Assembly: GCF_023053635.1 (NCBI RefSeq)
Contig: NC_086177.1
Span: 98,180,001 to 98,244,000 of the forward strand
Direction: 5' to 3'
DNA: 64,000 nucleotides
Origin: Elgaria multicarinata webbii
Lineage: Eukaryota > Chordata > Lepidosauria > Squamata > Anguidae
How positions within the stretch are numbered: position 1 is the stretch's first letter; every line of letters starts with the position of its first letter. Shown one piece after another: positions 10,531-21,380 of the stretch. A model generated the notes under the pieces. The model had not been told where the DNA came from. It saw only the letters and a program-made list of their open reading frames with translations, and ran no database searches. The translations under genes and the position numbers were made by a program.

Positions 10531-11012
10531 GGCCCTTTCTACACCTAAGGGCCTTTGGGGAGAGAGAAGGGAGGAAGATCCTGGACTTACCTGCTTCTGG
10601 GATCATCCCTGGGCATCTAAACAGAAGTGTGACATCCTGGAAGGGAAGAGGGACGTCGCACCCATTGCACCTGCCATTTTTAAAACAACAACAACACAGG
10701 AGTTGTAAATAAAAACAAAACAAAAGCCCTGACCCTGCTCCCCCCTCGATGTCCCTGGACTCCCCCTGGCCCGGCTCCTTCCCTCTGCTGACCCCCACTA
10801 CTCATGGGGAGGAGGGAAGAAGCTGGGATGAGCACCCACACCACCCACGGTCCTCGGGATCATCCTGGGAAATGCAGGGAAAACCGGGATAATCAAGGTC
10901 TCGGTTAACCTGGGAAAATGGAGGGATTGTCCCTGCCTGCTCCCGGGATCCCTTGTGCATCATTTGGACACACAGGGACGATCCAGGGATGCTCCTGGGA
11001 AAAATCCAAGGG
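10531..11012. mobile_element. Harbinger-like element, right end decayed
   Basis: It begins GGCCCTTTCTACACCTAAGG like the copy at 31207. CTGCTCCCGGGATCCCTTG and CACAGGGACGATCCAGGG mark its right half. Confidence 0.58.
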
Positions 11013-11244
11013 GTGGGCTGGCCTTAAGTATGGGGTGGGGGGTGGGGGAAGGCAAAGAGGCCACTTGATGGTTGCAATCCCTGAGGAGCTTTTGTGTTAT
11101 TCTCTGCAGGGATGTTGAGCCTTCCTCCAAACCAGTGCCATGGCCCTGGTACATCCAATTTTATTTTATTTTGCTTTGATCTTTTGCTCTTGGCACTACC
11201 ATTGCTATGGCAATGCAGGGCATGGCTCTTCTGCAAAGTAAAAG

Positions 11245-11358
11245 TGACTCTAGTGGGATGCCAACCCATAACCTTTGAATCCCTAAAAGGCGCCTAATGC
11301 AAGGGCTGCACTCAGTCAGCCTAGGAGTTCAACGCGCTCTCCATTGCGCCACAGAGCC
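11245..11358 (-). tRNA. tRNA-Arg of the intron-containing TCT type, anticodon now CCT; probably a pseudogene
   Basis: The 114-base locus reads GGCTCTG TG GCGC... with anticodon loop CTCCTA|A interrupted by a 41-base intron after position 37, the canonical intron site, and ends TAGAGTC. Mature length would be 73. The acceptor stem pairs (with wobbles) and the anticodon stem TTGAA/TTCAA pairs fully. Vertebrate tRNA-Arg-TCT genes are known to carry such introns; here the anticodon has become CCT. The T loop TTGGCAT breaks box B and the outer T-stem pair is lost, and TTTT occurs in the intron, so I think it is inactive. Confidence 0.6.
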
Positions 11359-11960
11359 GGACTGCTGTTGCTGAGGGGTTTAGACTGACACCAGAAATGG
11401 GAGTGTTGAGAATTAAAGCAAGGACAGTGAACTGGAAGTTGTGGCAAGCCTTTTTTGAGCTTGCCATCCCACTGTGCCTTTGTGTTTTCCCATTTTAATG
11501 CTCGGATGTCCAGCCTTCTCCTGTGTTCCTAGGGATGGGAGAATCAGCATGGTTCAAGCTCACTTGAGATTCTCCAAGTTTCACCTCGAAGCTTGGTCCA
11601 CCTTCCACCCAAATGCAAGCTTTTGTTGTTGTTCTTCAAATGGGGAAAGTGCGCATTTTGATGTGCATTTTTAAAGCATGCATCCAAATGTGTACTTCCC
11701 TCTGTTGACTACACTGTGAAACTGTGTCCCCCACCCCCATGCGTATTTTTAAGTGTGCATTAATATAATGAACACATTTTGCAAACGCAATTGCAAGCTC
11801 AGGAATATGTGAACTTTGCCCAAAAGACCACTCATGTTCAGGGGTGCAGAGGAGGCAGGTTCTGACATTTAATGAACTGAAACTAAATTCTTGTACATCT
11901 CCACCGGCAACCCTGGGTTGTGACGCTGCTGCTCCCCTGGCACTTTGGTAGGGCAAAACT

Positions 11961-12030
11961 GACTCTTGCAGGACTTGAACCCATAGCTCCTCAGTACTTG
12001 AGTTAGGCCCTCTGTAAGAGCAGCTCTTGA
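11961..12030 (-). pseudogene. possible tRNA 3'-half relic
   Basis: TATGGGTTCAAGTCC (box-B-like) is followed by GCAAGAGTC and then TTTT, as in the Arg-TCT-type copies. No convincing 5' half or anticodon arm is left. Confidence 0.35.
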
Positions 12031-12046
12031 GTATGTATGAATGGAA

Positions 12047-12618
12047 TGGGCTGGGCCAGTTGTACAGCTGTTAACCAATTTGGAAAAAGTGCAGAAAAGG
12101 ACAACTGAAATGATCAACAACCTGGACAGAAGGCTACAACAGCTGGGATTGTTTAGCTTGGGGAAACAGGAGGCTAAGGGGAGACACGACAGAGGTGTAC
12201 AAAATTATGCATGGTGTGGAGAATGTGGATAGGGAGACATGTTTCTCCCTCTCTTATAATACTAGAATCCAAAGGGGTCATCCCATGAAGCTGATTCAGT
12301 TCAGATAAAAGGAAGGACTTCAATACACAGCACATAGTTAAACTATGGAAGCTGCTACCACAAGATGCAAGGGGTTAGACAAATTCCCAAAGAAGAAGGC
12401 TATATCAATGGCTTTTAGCCCTGATGGGTATATGCTACGTCCCATATCAGAGGCAGTATGCTTATGTACATCAGTTGCTGGGGAACATGGGTGAGATGGT
12501 GCTGTTGTACTTGTGTCCTGTTTGCGGTTTGCTGCTCGACAGCTGTGTGAACAGAATGGTGGACTAGATGGACCATTGGTCTGATCCAACATGGCTCTTC
12601 TTATGTTCTTATCTGGCT
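12047..12618 (+). mobile_element. CR1 LINE 3' end, TTCTTATGTTC subfamily
   Basis: It carries decayed coding sequence (GLFSLGKQEAKGRHDRGVQ-like) and a 3' UTR with TTGCTGGGGAACATGGG and CTGATCCAACATGGC, ending TCTTCTTATGTTCTT. Confidence 0.82.
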
Positions 12619-13609
12619 AGGGTTCCAAAGGCTACTTGGGTGACTCCTACCTGAATTGTTGCATTGTTTTGGTGTAGCAGGCTTCCAGTTGGAAGGTTGT
12701 CCTAACAGGCAGGCTTTCCTGCCTAATGATGTCATTATTGTGCTCTCTTTTGCCATTTCTCTTAACACTGACAGAGCAAAGGGAGCCAAAATCTAAACAT
12801 TTTCAGAACATCCCAGCTGTTTGCAGAGACAAATGATGAATGCCGTCTCCCCTGGACACTGGATTAATCATTGTAAACTGAAAACTGTCTTGAGAGCCGT
12901 TTCAGTGTGTCTTCTTTGGAGGAATAATAACCCCATGAATCTACCAAAACTTCCCGCTGGGAAAGCTAATCAGTGCCTGCTGCAAACATGAGGGCGACAA
13001 GCCAGTGTCCCATGTAGACAAATGTAAGTAGATCATGCTGATCAGGCGAGATGGAGTATGAAGGGTTAGAGAGAGAAACGCAAGGCAAAACCACCCTTCC
13101 CAGTGGAAGCCCGGAAATTGGGACCAAATGCAGATATATAACAAATTGTTTGTAAAACACATGGCAGTACTGACATGACAAATTTCATGATGCTGAGACA
13201 CAGGAGAGGTTTAAATTAGCCAAAGGTGTACATTCCTTTTGTTTTCTGGATAAATCCATGAAAGATAAATGAATGATGAAACAGATCCTGTTAAAAAGAA
13301 AAGGAAAGTTGCCTGGATTGTCCTGGGGTTAAAGAGTACTTCCAGCAGCTGCAATATGGTGTCTGTAAGAGAGCCAGTATGTCCCTAAACAGCAGAGGAA
13401 GAAACAACTAGAAGCAGGTGTTTCAAAGTGGAATTATAACTGGGGAGCCCTTTTTCTTAGAACACATTGTTCATTCGTTGGGCAATGAGCATCCATGAGT
13501 CTTGTAATTCTTAAAGTATCCTGCAGCTCTTAGGAGCCACGTAGGTGAGAAAACACACATGTTTCCTTTTAAGGAAGAAGGGTAGTTGCTCATGGACTTG
13601 AGCCACAAG
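12619..13609. other. no gene recognised
   Basis: Apparently unique intergenic sequence. Confidence 0.5.
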
Positions 13610-13752
13610 GGCCACAGCTAGATCTAAGGTTTATCCTGGGATCATCCAGGGTTTGCCCCTGCCAGGAGCACTGGATCCCCTGTGTGTCACCTAGATGAAC
13701 AGGTTTGACCCCCTGGACGAGCCAGGGATAAACCTTAGGTCTAGCTATGGCC
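13610..13752. mobile_element. Harbinger-like MITE, 143 bp
   Basis: A palindrome with ends GGCCACAGCTAGATCTAAGG and CTTAGGTCTAGCTATGGCC. AAG flanks both sides (13607-13609, 13753-13755). Confidence 0.75.
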
Positions 13753-13939
13753 AAGGATTCTGGGCTCCATGCAAGTTTGCTAGGGACACAGACCTGTTCT
13801 GTGATGGAGCTGAAAGTAGATAGAGTGGATTAAGAGTTTTATGTAGGAAAGTTCCCTGTCTACAGGGCTTTGATAGGGTGGAGGGCTCTGATCTTGGACC
13901 CCTTTAAATCTTGTCAGATTGCATTCTTGAAGAGTGATA

Positions 13940-13940
<1 letters not shown>

Positions 13941-13981
<41 letters not shown>

Positions 13982-14070
13982 GCTTTAGAGTGGATTCCTG
14001 CATTGAGCAGGGGGTTGGACTCGATGGCCTTGTAGGCCCCTTCCAACTCTGCTATTCTATGATTCTATGA

Positions 14071-14109
<39 letters not shown>
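13941..14109 (+). repeat. (ATC)n microsatellite, split
   Basis: ATC runs at 13941-13981 and 14073-14109 on both sides of a CR1 tail. Confidence 0.85.
13982..14072 (+). mobile_element. CR1 LINE 3' end inside an ATC microsatellite
   Basis: GCTTTAGAGTGGATTCCTGC to TATTCTATGATTCTATGATT is a CR1 3' end of 90 bp. (ATC)n flanks it on both sides (13941-13981 and 14073-14109). Confidence 0.82.
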
Positions 14110-14110
<1 letters not shown>

Positions 14111-14174
14111 CTTTTGTTGCTCATGGCGGTTTTTCTAGATGGACTTGACGGGCTTTGCTAAGTCTTTTACTGAT

Positions 14175-14640
14175 TCAGGAATTTTCTGACAATTGAGCAT
14201 GTTTTAAGTATGACTGCTTTCTGGATGTTGGTGTGGATGTATTTTTTTGTAGGCCCAGTTTCTGAAGGGTTTCTGTATAGTTTTTTGATGTGATGCCAGT
14301 GACTGATGTGACTAACAGGATAATTGTGACCTTTTCCTGATGCCATAGTTCTTTAACTTCCATAGCCAGTGGTGTATATTTTTCTCTATTCTCCTCTTCC
14401 TTTTCTACAACATTTTTGTCATTAGGTATTGCTATGTCAATGAGGTACAAGTTTTTTGTTTGTCTATAACTGTTATGCCTGTTCGGTTGCAAGTTCTTGT
14501 CTTGTCCATATGAATTGTTCTGTCCCAGTATATTTTATGATCTGTATTTTCCAAGTTTATTATGCGTGCGTAAGTATAGTATGGTGTAGGTTGTTTGATG
14601 AGGTTGAATTTGATGGCCAGTTGTTCGTGAATTATTTCTG
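14175..14640 (-). mobile_element. C-terminal ORF relic of another non-LTR retrotransposon (R4/R2-like suspected)
   Basis: The minus strand encodes KNLYLIDIAIPNDKNVVEKE, then LAMEVKELWHQEKVTIILLV, TGITSKNYTETLQKLGL and KQSYLKHAQLSENS, with further decayed sequence upstream including a short NNSYGQDKNLQPNRHN block. I know this kind of DIA-P...KEEK...LW-KVTIIP end from C-termini of non-LTR retrotransposons distinct from CR1 and L2. The clade assignment is from memory and uncertain. Confidence 0.45.
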
Positions 14641-14653
14641 CAGCTGTATTGTG

Positions 14654-14688
<35 letters not shown>

Positions 14689-14740
14689 TTCCACTGGCAG
14701 TCTTTGAAAGCTGCTCTTAAAGTTAAAGAGATATATACTG

Positions 14741-14875
14741 CAGGAGTGTGGAATACGTGGCCATCCAGATGTTGTTGGATTGCAATCCCCATCAGCCCTA
14801 GCCAGCATAGCCAATTCTGAGGGATGATAGGCATTGCAGTCCAACAACATCTGGAAGGCGAGACATTCCCCACCC
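14741..14875. repeat. palindromic repeat, CCAGATGTTGTTGGATTG-type
   Basis: GGCCATCCAGATGTTGTTGG and CCAACAACATCTGGAAGG form the arms. A similar foldback occurs at about 22284-22395, 53400-53520 and 59245-59352. Confidence 0.6.
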
Positions 14876-15256
14876 CTGTGCTAAAACAGTAAAATAGTAT
14901 AAGAACAACTATGGAAGCTGAAGCCTAGCACAGGAATCATAAATAAAGGGGCTACTGAAACGGTATATGTACTCCTGTAGTTTTGGCACACATTCGTTAT
15001 GGTGATGCCAAAGGCTATAACTGTTGACCGCATAACTGTAAGCTATATTAACTGAGGCCAGCAAAGAAGTTGACATTAAATGCTGAAGAAGTTGGCATTA
15101 AATGCATTTACTGATTTTTCTTTTTCTCCTCTGAACTTTCCTCTCCAAAGTCTTAGACTTGTGGAGAGTCAAGAGCTTGTTTTTGTGAAGAATTGCTTCA
15201 CACACACAAACACAAATTCTGTCTGGAGGGGGACAACATGTAAGTGGTGTTTTGCT

Positions 15257-15891
15257 TAGGGCTGTGCTCCGCTCCGATTCGGATCACGAATCCGGAGCGG
15301 AGCGACCTGATCCACCTCCACCAAAGGTGGATTCGAATCAGGTCAGGGGAGCTGCGGATCAAGGCGAAGTGATTCGCCTCCATCCGGAGCTCTGAATGCA
15401 GGTAAGGGGGGAGGGGGGCTCACCTGGCACTGGTGCCAGTGCCACAGTCCATTCAGTGGTGGAGGCAGGTAAGGGGGCAGGGGGGAGGGGGGCTTACCTG
15501 CCTCCAGCACGGTCTGGCACTGGCTTCAACTGAGGCCTGGCCCTCAATTGAAGCTGGCGTCGGACCACGCCAGAGGCAGGTAAGTGGTGCTGGGGGCTTA
15601 CCTGGTGCCGGCGGCACCGCAGTCTGTGCGGCAACGGCGGTGGAGCCAGGTAAGGGGGCAGGGGGGAGGGGGCTTATTCGGCCCCCATTTTGCCCCCCTT
15701 CCCCACTTACCTGCCTCCGCCACCCACTGCGGAGGTAAGTAAATAGGGGGGGGGAATCTCAATTCGCCCCTCCGGATCTCGCTCTGTGGAGTGGAGCAGG
15801 GGAGGGTTGGATCGACCCAACGTAGATTGGCCCGATCCAAAAGTTCCAGATCGGGCCATGAAGCGGTTCGGGGGTTCCGTGCACAGCCCTA
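15257..15891. mobile_element. hAT-like MITE, 635 bp, GC-rich with internal repeats
   Basis: The ends are TAGGGCTGTGC and GCACAGCCCTA. GTTTTGCT (15249-15256) and GTTTTGTT (15892-15899) flank it, a 7-of-8 target duplication. The interior has repeated purine-rich modules with CAGGTAAG on both strands. No coding sequence. Confidence 0.75.
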
Positions 15892-16170
15892 GTTTTGTTA
15901 TAGTCTGCTAGCAATGGAGGTGGAGTTGTGGCCATTTTGCAAGAAAACGGTAGTGGACCTTTAATCTATGCAAGATAGATGCCACCCTTCTGAACACCCT
16001 GCTACCTAATTGTAGGTATGTGGAGATCTTGCAAGGTATAATCGCTCAATGGTGAAGAAACAGTATTCTGCACATAGTATGGTGATGAGCGGGGCCGAAG
16101 GCAAAAGGGAGCAGGCAAAAGGGTAGGACAAAAAAGAAGAAGAAGTTTATTTCAGCTTAAAGCTCTTACT

Positions 16171-16380
16171 GGGCCTGTTCAGACAACACACTAAGCCATG
16201 GTTAGGCTGTTAAGCCTTTTGCAGCAAATGGTTAGTGAACGTGTTTTGTAGTTATGTAGCCAGCATGGTTAGGAATGGTTTACACGACACACTAAGATCC
16301 TGTTTAGACGACGTGTTAAGCCACGGCAGTTAAACATTTTGAGCTGAGTGGTATAGCTTAGCATGTCATGTGAACGATAC
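16171..16380. mobile_element. foldback repeat, GGGCCTGTTCAGAC-ended
   Basis: GGGCCTGTTCAGACAACACA then CTAAGCCATGGTTAGGC; the right end is TTAGCATGTCATGTGAAC. Confidence 0.58.
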
Positions 16381-16437
16381 CTAACCAGGCAGCTGGAAAT
16401 GCATTGCCAAAAAGGAGGACAAAAGAGGGCACGCATA

Positions 16438-16571
16438 CATGGACAGATCTACACCAAGAAGGATATAACACTTTGAAAACATTTTGAGGACTGTATAGGG
16501 AGTGTGTCCTGGCCCCCAACAATTGTCACTACTGTTATAAACCATTTTAAAGCAGTAGTGTAGATCCTGCC
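16438..16571. mobile_element. foldback MITE, same family, nested
   Basis: AGATCTACACCAAGAAGG to AAAGCAGTAGTGTAGATC. It interrupts an unclassified repeat. Confidence 0.55.
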
Positions 16572-16756
16572 ATAACATTTCCACATGCTGATTTGTATGT
16601 ATAGGTGCAAATTTGGAAATCATGGCTATGTTTTCAGTAGAAATACAATACATCTCACCATAGTGCGGAAAGAAGTGACCTGTGTGCCTTGCTAAGTCTG
16701 CTGTCCAGGTGCTAACTGTTGATGGGCAATGTCAAGGCTCCTGCTGCTCTTCCTTC

Positions 16757-16759
16757 TTA

Positions 16760-16806
<47 letters not shown>

Positions 16807-16848
16807 TTATTTATATAGCACCATCAATGTACATGGTGCTGTACCTTA
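16757..16848 (-). mobile_element. L2-like LINE tail, about 90 bp
   Basis: A (ATT)n run followed by ATATAGCACCATCAATGTAC is the reversed tail of the same L2 family. It is inserted in an unclassified repeat that continues at 16849. Confidence 0.75.
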
Positions 16849-17116
16849 GTCTGGACTTGGATTGGATGGCCTTAAATAGAGGACTATCTTCTGTAAAGTA
16901 GGATATATGGTTGTGGGGGGCACCTTTGTCCATCAGCCCATGCTGCCAGGTTGCTAAACTCTAGACATAGCCTCATGCACCTGGCCAGGAGCATCGGGAG
17001 ATTTCAGTTATGGGATGCTGGAAGGTATGCAGCAGCCTTGCTCCCAAGGCTGAAGAATGTTCTGGGCCATGACCTTTGTGGGATACATTTGTGGGACTAC
17101 ACACTTCCCATAATAA

Positions 17117-17351
17117 GGGCTGAATCTACACCAAGCAGGATATTACACTATGAAAGTGGTATATCAAAGGCAGGAACCACACCACCGCTTTATAGCAGTA
17201 TTGAAGTGCACTGACAACTGTTGGGGCCCATAGACACGCACCATATACCACTTTCATATTGCTATATCCTGCTTGGTGTGGCTCCTGCCTTTTATATACC
17301 GCTTTCATATCTCTTTCATATTGCAATATCCTGCAAGGTGTAGATTAGGCC
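17117..17351. mobile_element. foldback MITE, CTACACCAAGCAGGATAT-type
   Basis: GGGCTGAATCTACACCAAGC to TATCCTGCAAGGTGTAGATT, with TATGAAAG and CTTTCATA arms. The class is unknown. Confidence 0.65.
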
Positions 17352-19780
17352 AAGATGGCCACTTACAAATCACACCCCAAAAGAGGAAATACAGCACCAA
17401 AAAAAGGACAACAGGGGATAGCAATATAAAATTTCCATATGCTAATTCATATGTATTATTATTATTATTATTATTATTTATTTATATAGCACCATCAATG
17501 TACATGGTGCTGTACAGAGTAAAACAGTAAATAGCAAGACCCTGCCGCATAGGCTTACAATCTAATAAAATCATAGTAAAACAATAAGGAGGAGAAGAGA
17601 ATGCCAACAGGTACAGGGAAGGGTAAGCAGGCACAGGGTAGGGAAAAACTAACAGTAGAAAGTAACAGTAGAAGTCTGCACAACATCAAGTTTTAAAAGC
17701 TTTAGGAAAAAGAAAAGTTTTTAGTTGAGCTTTAAAAGCTGTGGTTGAACTTGTAGTTCTCAAATGTTCTGGAAGAGCGTTCCAGGCGTAAGGGGCAGCA
17801 GACGAAAATGGACGAAGCCGAGCAAGGGAAGTAGAGGCCCTTGGGCAGGCGAGAAACATGGCATCAGAGGAGCGAAGAGCACGAGCGGGGCAATAGTGTG
17901 AGATGAGAGAGGAGAGATAGGAAGGAGCTAGACCGTGAAAAGCTTTGAAGGTTAACAGGAGAAGTTTATATTGGATTCTGAAGTGAATTGGAAGCCAATG
18001 AAGAGATTTCAGAAGCGGAGTAACATGGTCGGAGCGGCGTGCTAAGAAGATGATCTTTGCGGCAGAGTGGTGAACAGAAACCAACGGGCTGATGTGAGAA
18101 GAGGGAAGGCCAGAGAGAAGAAGGTTGCAGTAGTCCAACCGTGAAATAACCAGTGCATGAACAAGCGTCTTGGCAGAAGAGACAGACAAAAATGATCGAA
18201 TCCTGGCAATATTATACAGGAAAAATCGACAAGATTTAGCTACTGCCTCAATATGAGGAATAAAGGAGAGCGAGGAGTCGAAGATAAAGCCAAGGCTACG
18301 AGCTTCCTTGACCGGAGTAAGCGTAACATCATTGACAGTAAGAGAGAATGAGAGATGAGGAGAAGGTTTAGGAGGAAAAACAAGCAATTCAGTCTTTGCC
18401 ATGTTAAGCTTCAAGCGACGATGAAGCAGCCAAGCTGAGATATCTGAAAGACATGCCGAGATACGATCGTGAACATCAGGAGAAAGTTCCGGAGATGACA
18501 GATATAGTTGTGTATCATCGGCGTACAGATGATATTGGAGACCATGAGATTGAATAAGCTTGCCCAAGGGCAACATGTATAAGGAAAACAACAACGGGCC
18601 AAGCACCGAGCCTTGCGGAACCCCTACTGAAAGGGGAAAGGAGGAAGACGAGCTGCCATTAGTCAACACGCTGAAAGAGCGACCCGCTAGATAGGAGGCA
18701 AACCAGTTATAGACAGAGCCACAAAATCCAAGGTCATGAAGGGAATCTAAGAGAAGATCATGATCAACCGTGTCAAAGGCTGCAGTTAGATCAAGGAGAA
18801 TAAGAATGGAATAATGGCCTTTAGACTTGGCAGTAAGGAGATCATTGGTGATCTTAGTAAGGGCTGTTTCGGTGGAATGCAGAGGACGGAATCCAGATTG
18901 AAATGGATCCAAAGCAGAGTTACTAGAAAGAAAGTCAAGACAGCGAGAGTAGACCGCACGCTCCAGGATCTTTGAAACAAACGGCAACAAAGAGACAGGT
19001 CGGTAGTTAGACAGAGATAGCCTATCAAGAGTAGGTTTCTTGAGAATGGGAGAGACTGTAGCATGTTTAAAAGCAGAAGGAAATGAACCAGAGGACAGAG
19101 AAAGATTAATAATATGTAGCAAGGAAGGGAGGATAGCAGGAATAAGATTAATAAAGACGCGAGAAGGAATCGGATCACGAGAACAAGTGGAAGGCTTCGA
19201 AGAGCGCAGTATTGTAGACAGTTCATCCGCAGAGACCGAAGGAAACGCAGAGAAATTTGCAGGAGGAGCTGACAGATGAGGAACAGGAACTGGAAGAGGA
19301 GCAGAGCTGGCCAGATCAGAGCGGATAGTTTGGATTTTAGCATTGAAAAAAGAGGCAAAGTTATTAGCAGACAGAGAGGCGGGGAGAGATGGCGGATTAG
19401 GCTTCAGAAGAGAATTGAAGGACGCAAAGAGCCGCTGAGGATGCCTAGCATTTGACTGGATCAGCGTTGAGTAGTACTGCTGTTTGGCCAGTGAGATGGC
19501 AGAAGAGAAAGAGGAGAGTACAAATTTGTAATGGACAAAGTCTGCCCGGTCCCTGGTCTTACGCCAAAGGCGTAATATGTATATAAGCAAATTTAGAAAT
19601 AATTATTATAATTATAGTACATCTCACCATAGTGTGGAAGAGTGTGACCAGGTGACCTTTATGTCTTGCCTGTTCAGTCTGCTGTCCAGGTGCTAACTGT
19701 TGATGGACAACTGTTCATGTGGTTCTTTATATGGTAATTGGACAGGACAGACCTTCAAATAGAGAAGCCCTTCACAGTCG
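17352..19780. repeat. unclassified interspersed repeat split by the L2 LINE
   Basis: The left part 17352-17448 ends GCTAATTCATATGTAT and the right part from 19583 resumes GCAAATTTAGAAATAATT, continuous with the uninterrupted copies. Confidence 0.65.
17457..19574 (-). mobile_element. L2-like LINE, 5'-truncated, with open reverse transcriptase frame
   Basis: A single open frame (to a stop at 17686) encodes the C-terminal 600-plus residues of a Jockey/L2-group ORF2. RT motifs stand in order: [52 protein letters not shown] (motif A), [20 protein letters not shown] (motif B), YADDTQLY (motif C) and [11 protein letters not shown], then the [20 protein letters not shown] region. The AP endonuclease domain is missing because of 5' truncation, so this copy cannot move on its own. 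The tail ends in (TAA)n. ATATGTAT occurs on both sides (17449-17456 and 19575-19582), a likely target duplication. The lack of disruptions suggests a fairly recent insertion. It sits inside an older unclassified repeat (17352-17448 and 19583-19780). Confidence 0.88.
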
Positions 19781-21199
19781 TCTTCAACCAGTGGGTCATG
19801 TGACCCAAAAGTGGTCCAGATGGGTCACGGCATTAGGACTATTAAGTATAACTCAAAAGTAAAATTGTGAAAGTGGGTCCCATACTGCAGGTTGGGAGTC
19901 TGAGCTGGGTCTCGGGTCTGGACCAGTTGAAGACTATTACAATAGGGGGCACTTGGTCATCCTGCGAGGGCCTTTCAAAACAGCCCTCTGGGATTTCCCA
20001 TAAGCAATGCAATGTGGGAATCGTTTGGATGAGAGAGAACAAAATTGTTTTGGTTTCCAAACGTCACTGTCATACCTGCTCAAAATTCTTTCTGTTGTCT
20101 GTTTCATGAAGATGGTGGAGTACTTGAAGCCATCAAGGTGGAGGACGAAACTTGCATTGTGTTCAGCAAGCCATGGGGCAGAGGGGCTGCTTCCTGACAC
20201 TGGCAGCCCAAGGCTTCCTGGTTCCTTGCAGAGAGGGGAAGTTGCTGAGTGTCTCACTTAATTCCATAAGCTGCGATGTACTGTCAAAAATGCAAGTGTC
20301 AGCATAAAAGCCCAAATTCACACAAACATGAGTCAGACCTAATCTTGTCTAATTAAAGGCTTGCTCCTGTTGATGCTTAATTGCCCTCGGTTTCCTAATT
20401 ACTTGATGTATGGCTTGATGTATGTTTCATCCTGCTTAGATGGGTAATTCAAGAACAACCCTAGAACCTAAATGAAACCCTAAACAAGACCAAATCTTGC
20501 AGTCTGAAGTCATAGTTCCATTATGGCAAAGACGACACTGGATGGATTTGTGCAGTGTTTGCTTTATGGTTCATTCAGGGACGTGTCAGTAGGAAAAGGG
20601 CTATAAACGCAACAACTTTGGCTACACGATGCAGTCAGCCTGATCCAGCCAACTCCCACAGAGGTTGTGTCTATGAGAGCTTGATGTTTATTGGTTATTC
20701 TAAACAATTTTTAAAAAACAAATCTGGGTAGTTTTATTTTTTTTACAGTTGGTGGTACAAATCAGTGCAATATTAAACATACACACCCACCCTGTGAAAT
20801 GAAGGGCAAATGTTCTCATGACATCACGAAAGGCACAAAATGATGCATTTGTTTGTATTTCCAGTAAGGTTTCCTCCAGCCTTCCTGTGCCTCTGGACGG
20901 GCAAACATTGACATGTTATTCTCGGAGAGCTGTTTCTAAAACACTGAAAGACGGTTGTTAGAAAAGAGGCTGTACCAAAGCCACAGAAAAAAAAAAGTGT
21001 TAGAGAACTCTGGACATACAAGGGCTTGATTGTTTTGATGGTTTGCTCCACGATGTTCTTTGACTTTTCACATTGCTCACTCACAGGTATGTTGTTTTAG
21101 GAAAACTAACGTTGCGCCTCTCAACTGGAAAGTGTTTGCAATAGCAGCAGGTTGGGCTTAATATTGCTTTGGTGGAGGGAAACTGCTGAAGTCCACAGA
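19781..21199. other. no gene recognised
   Basis: Apparently unique, with poly-T and poly-A runs near 20715-20745 and 20985-20998. Confidence 0.5.
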
Positions 21200-21276
21200 G
21201 AGGAGAGGAGAGGAGAGGAGAGGAGAGGAGAGGAGAGAAGAGAAGAGAAGAGAAGAGAAGAGAAGAGAAGAGAAGT
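21200..21276 (+). repeat. (GGAGA)n changing to (GAAGA)n
   Basis: A pentanucleotide purine run of about 77 bases. Confidence 0.85.
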
Positions 21277-21380
21277 GAAGTGAAGAGCTATTTGTGTCTT
21301 GCATTTCCTCAATTAAAAGAACTGGCTCCAGAATAAAGGAGCATTTGCTGTTACCTAAAGCTAGCGAAGAAGGAATATGT

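Larger units (their letters stand above)
6300..11360 (-). repeat. tRNA-Arg tandem array with shared flanks
   Basis: Three intact and at least three decayed ACG-type copies alternate with TCT-type relics, all on the minus strand. The flanks repeat as well: an AGGCTCTC...CTCCAAAAGG block follows the ACG copies, GAGCCAGCAG lies before the TCT copies, and a diverged block precedes the ACG copies. This indicates repeated duplication of an ACG+TCT unit rather than separate retroposition. Confidence 0.75.
16383..16915. repeat. unclassified interspersed repeat, split twice
   Basis: Blocks AGGAGGACAAAAGAGGGCA, TACAATACATCTCACCATAG and GTCCAGGTGCTAACTGTTG recur at 17352-17448/19583-19780, 49968-50340, 55765-56510 and 56875-57205. 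A foldback MITE and an L2 tail interrupt this copy. Probably a non-autonomous DNA transposon. Confidence 0.55.
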
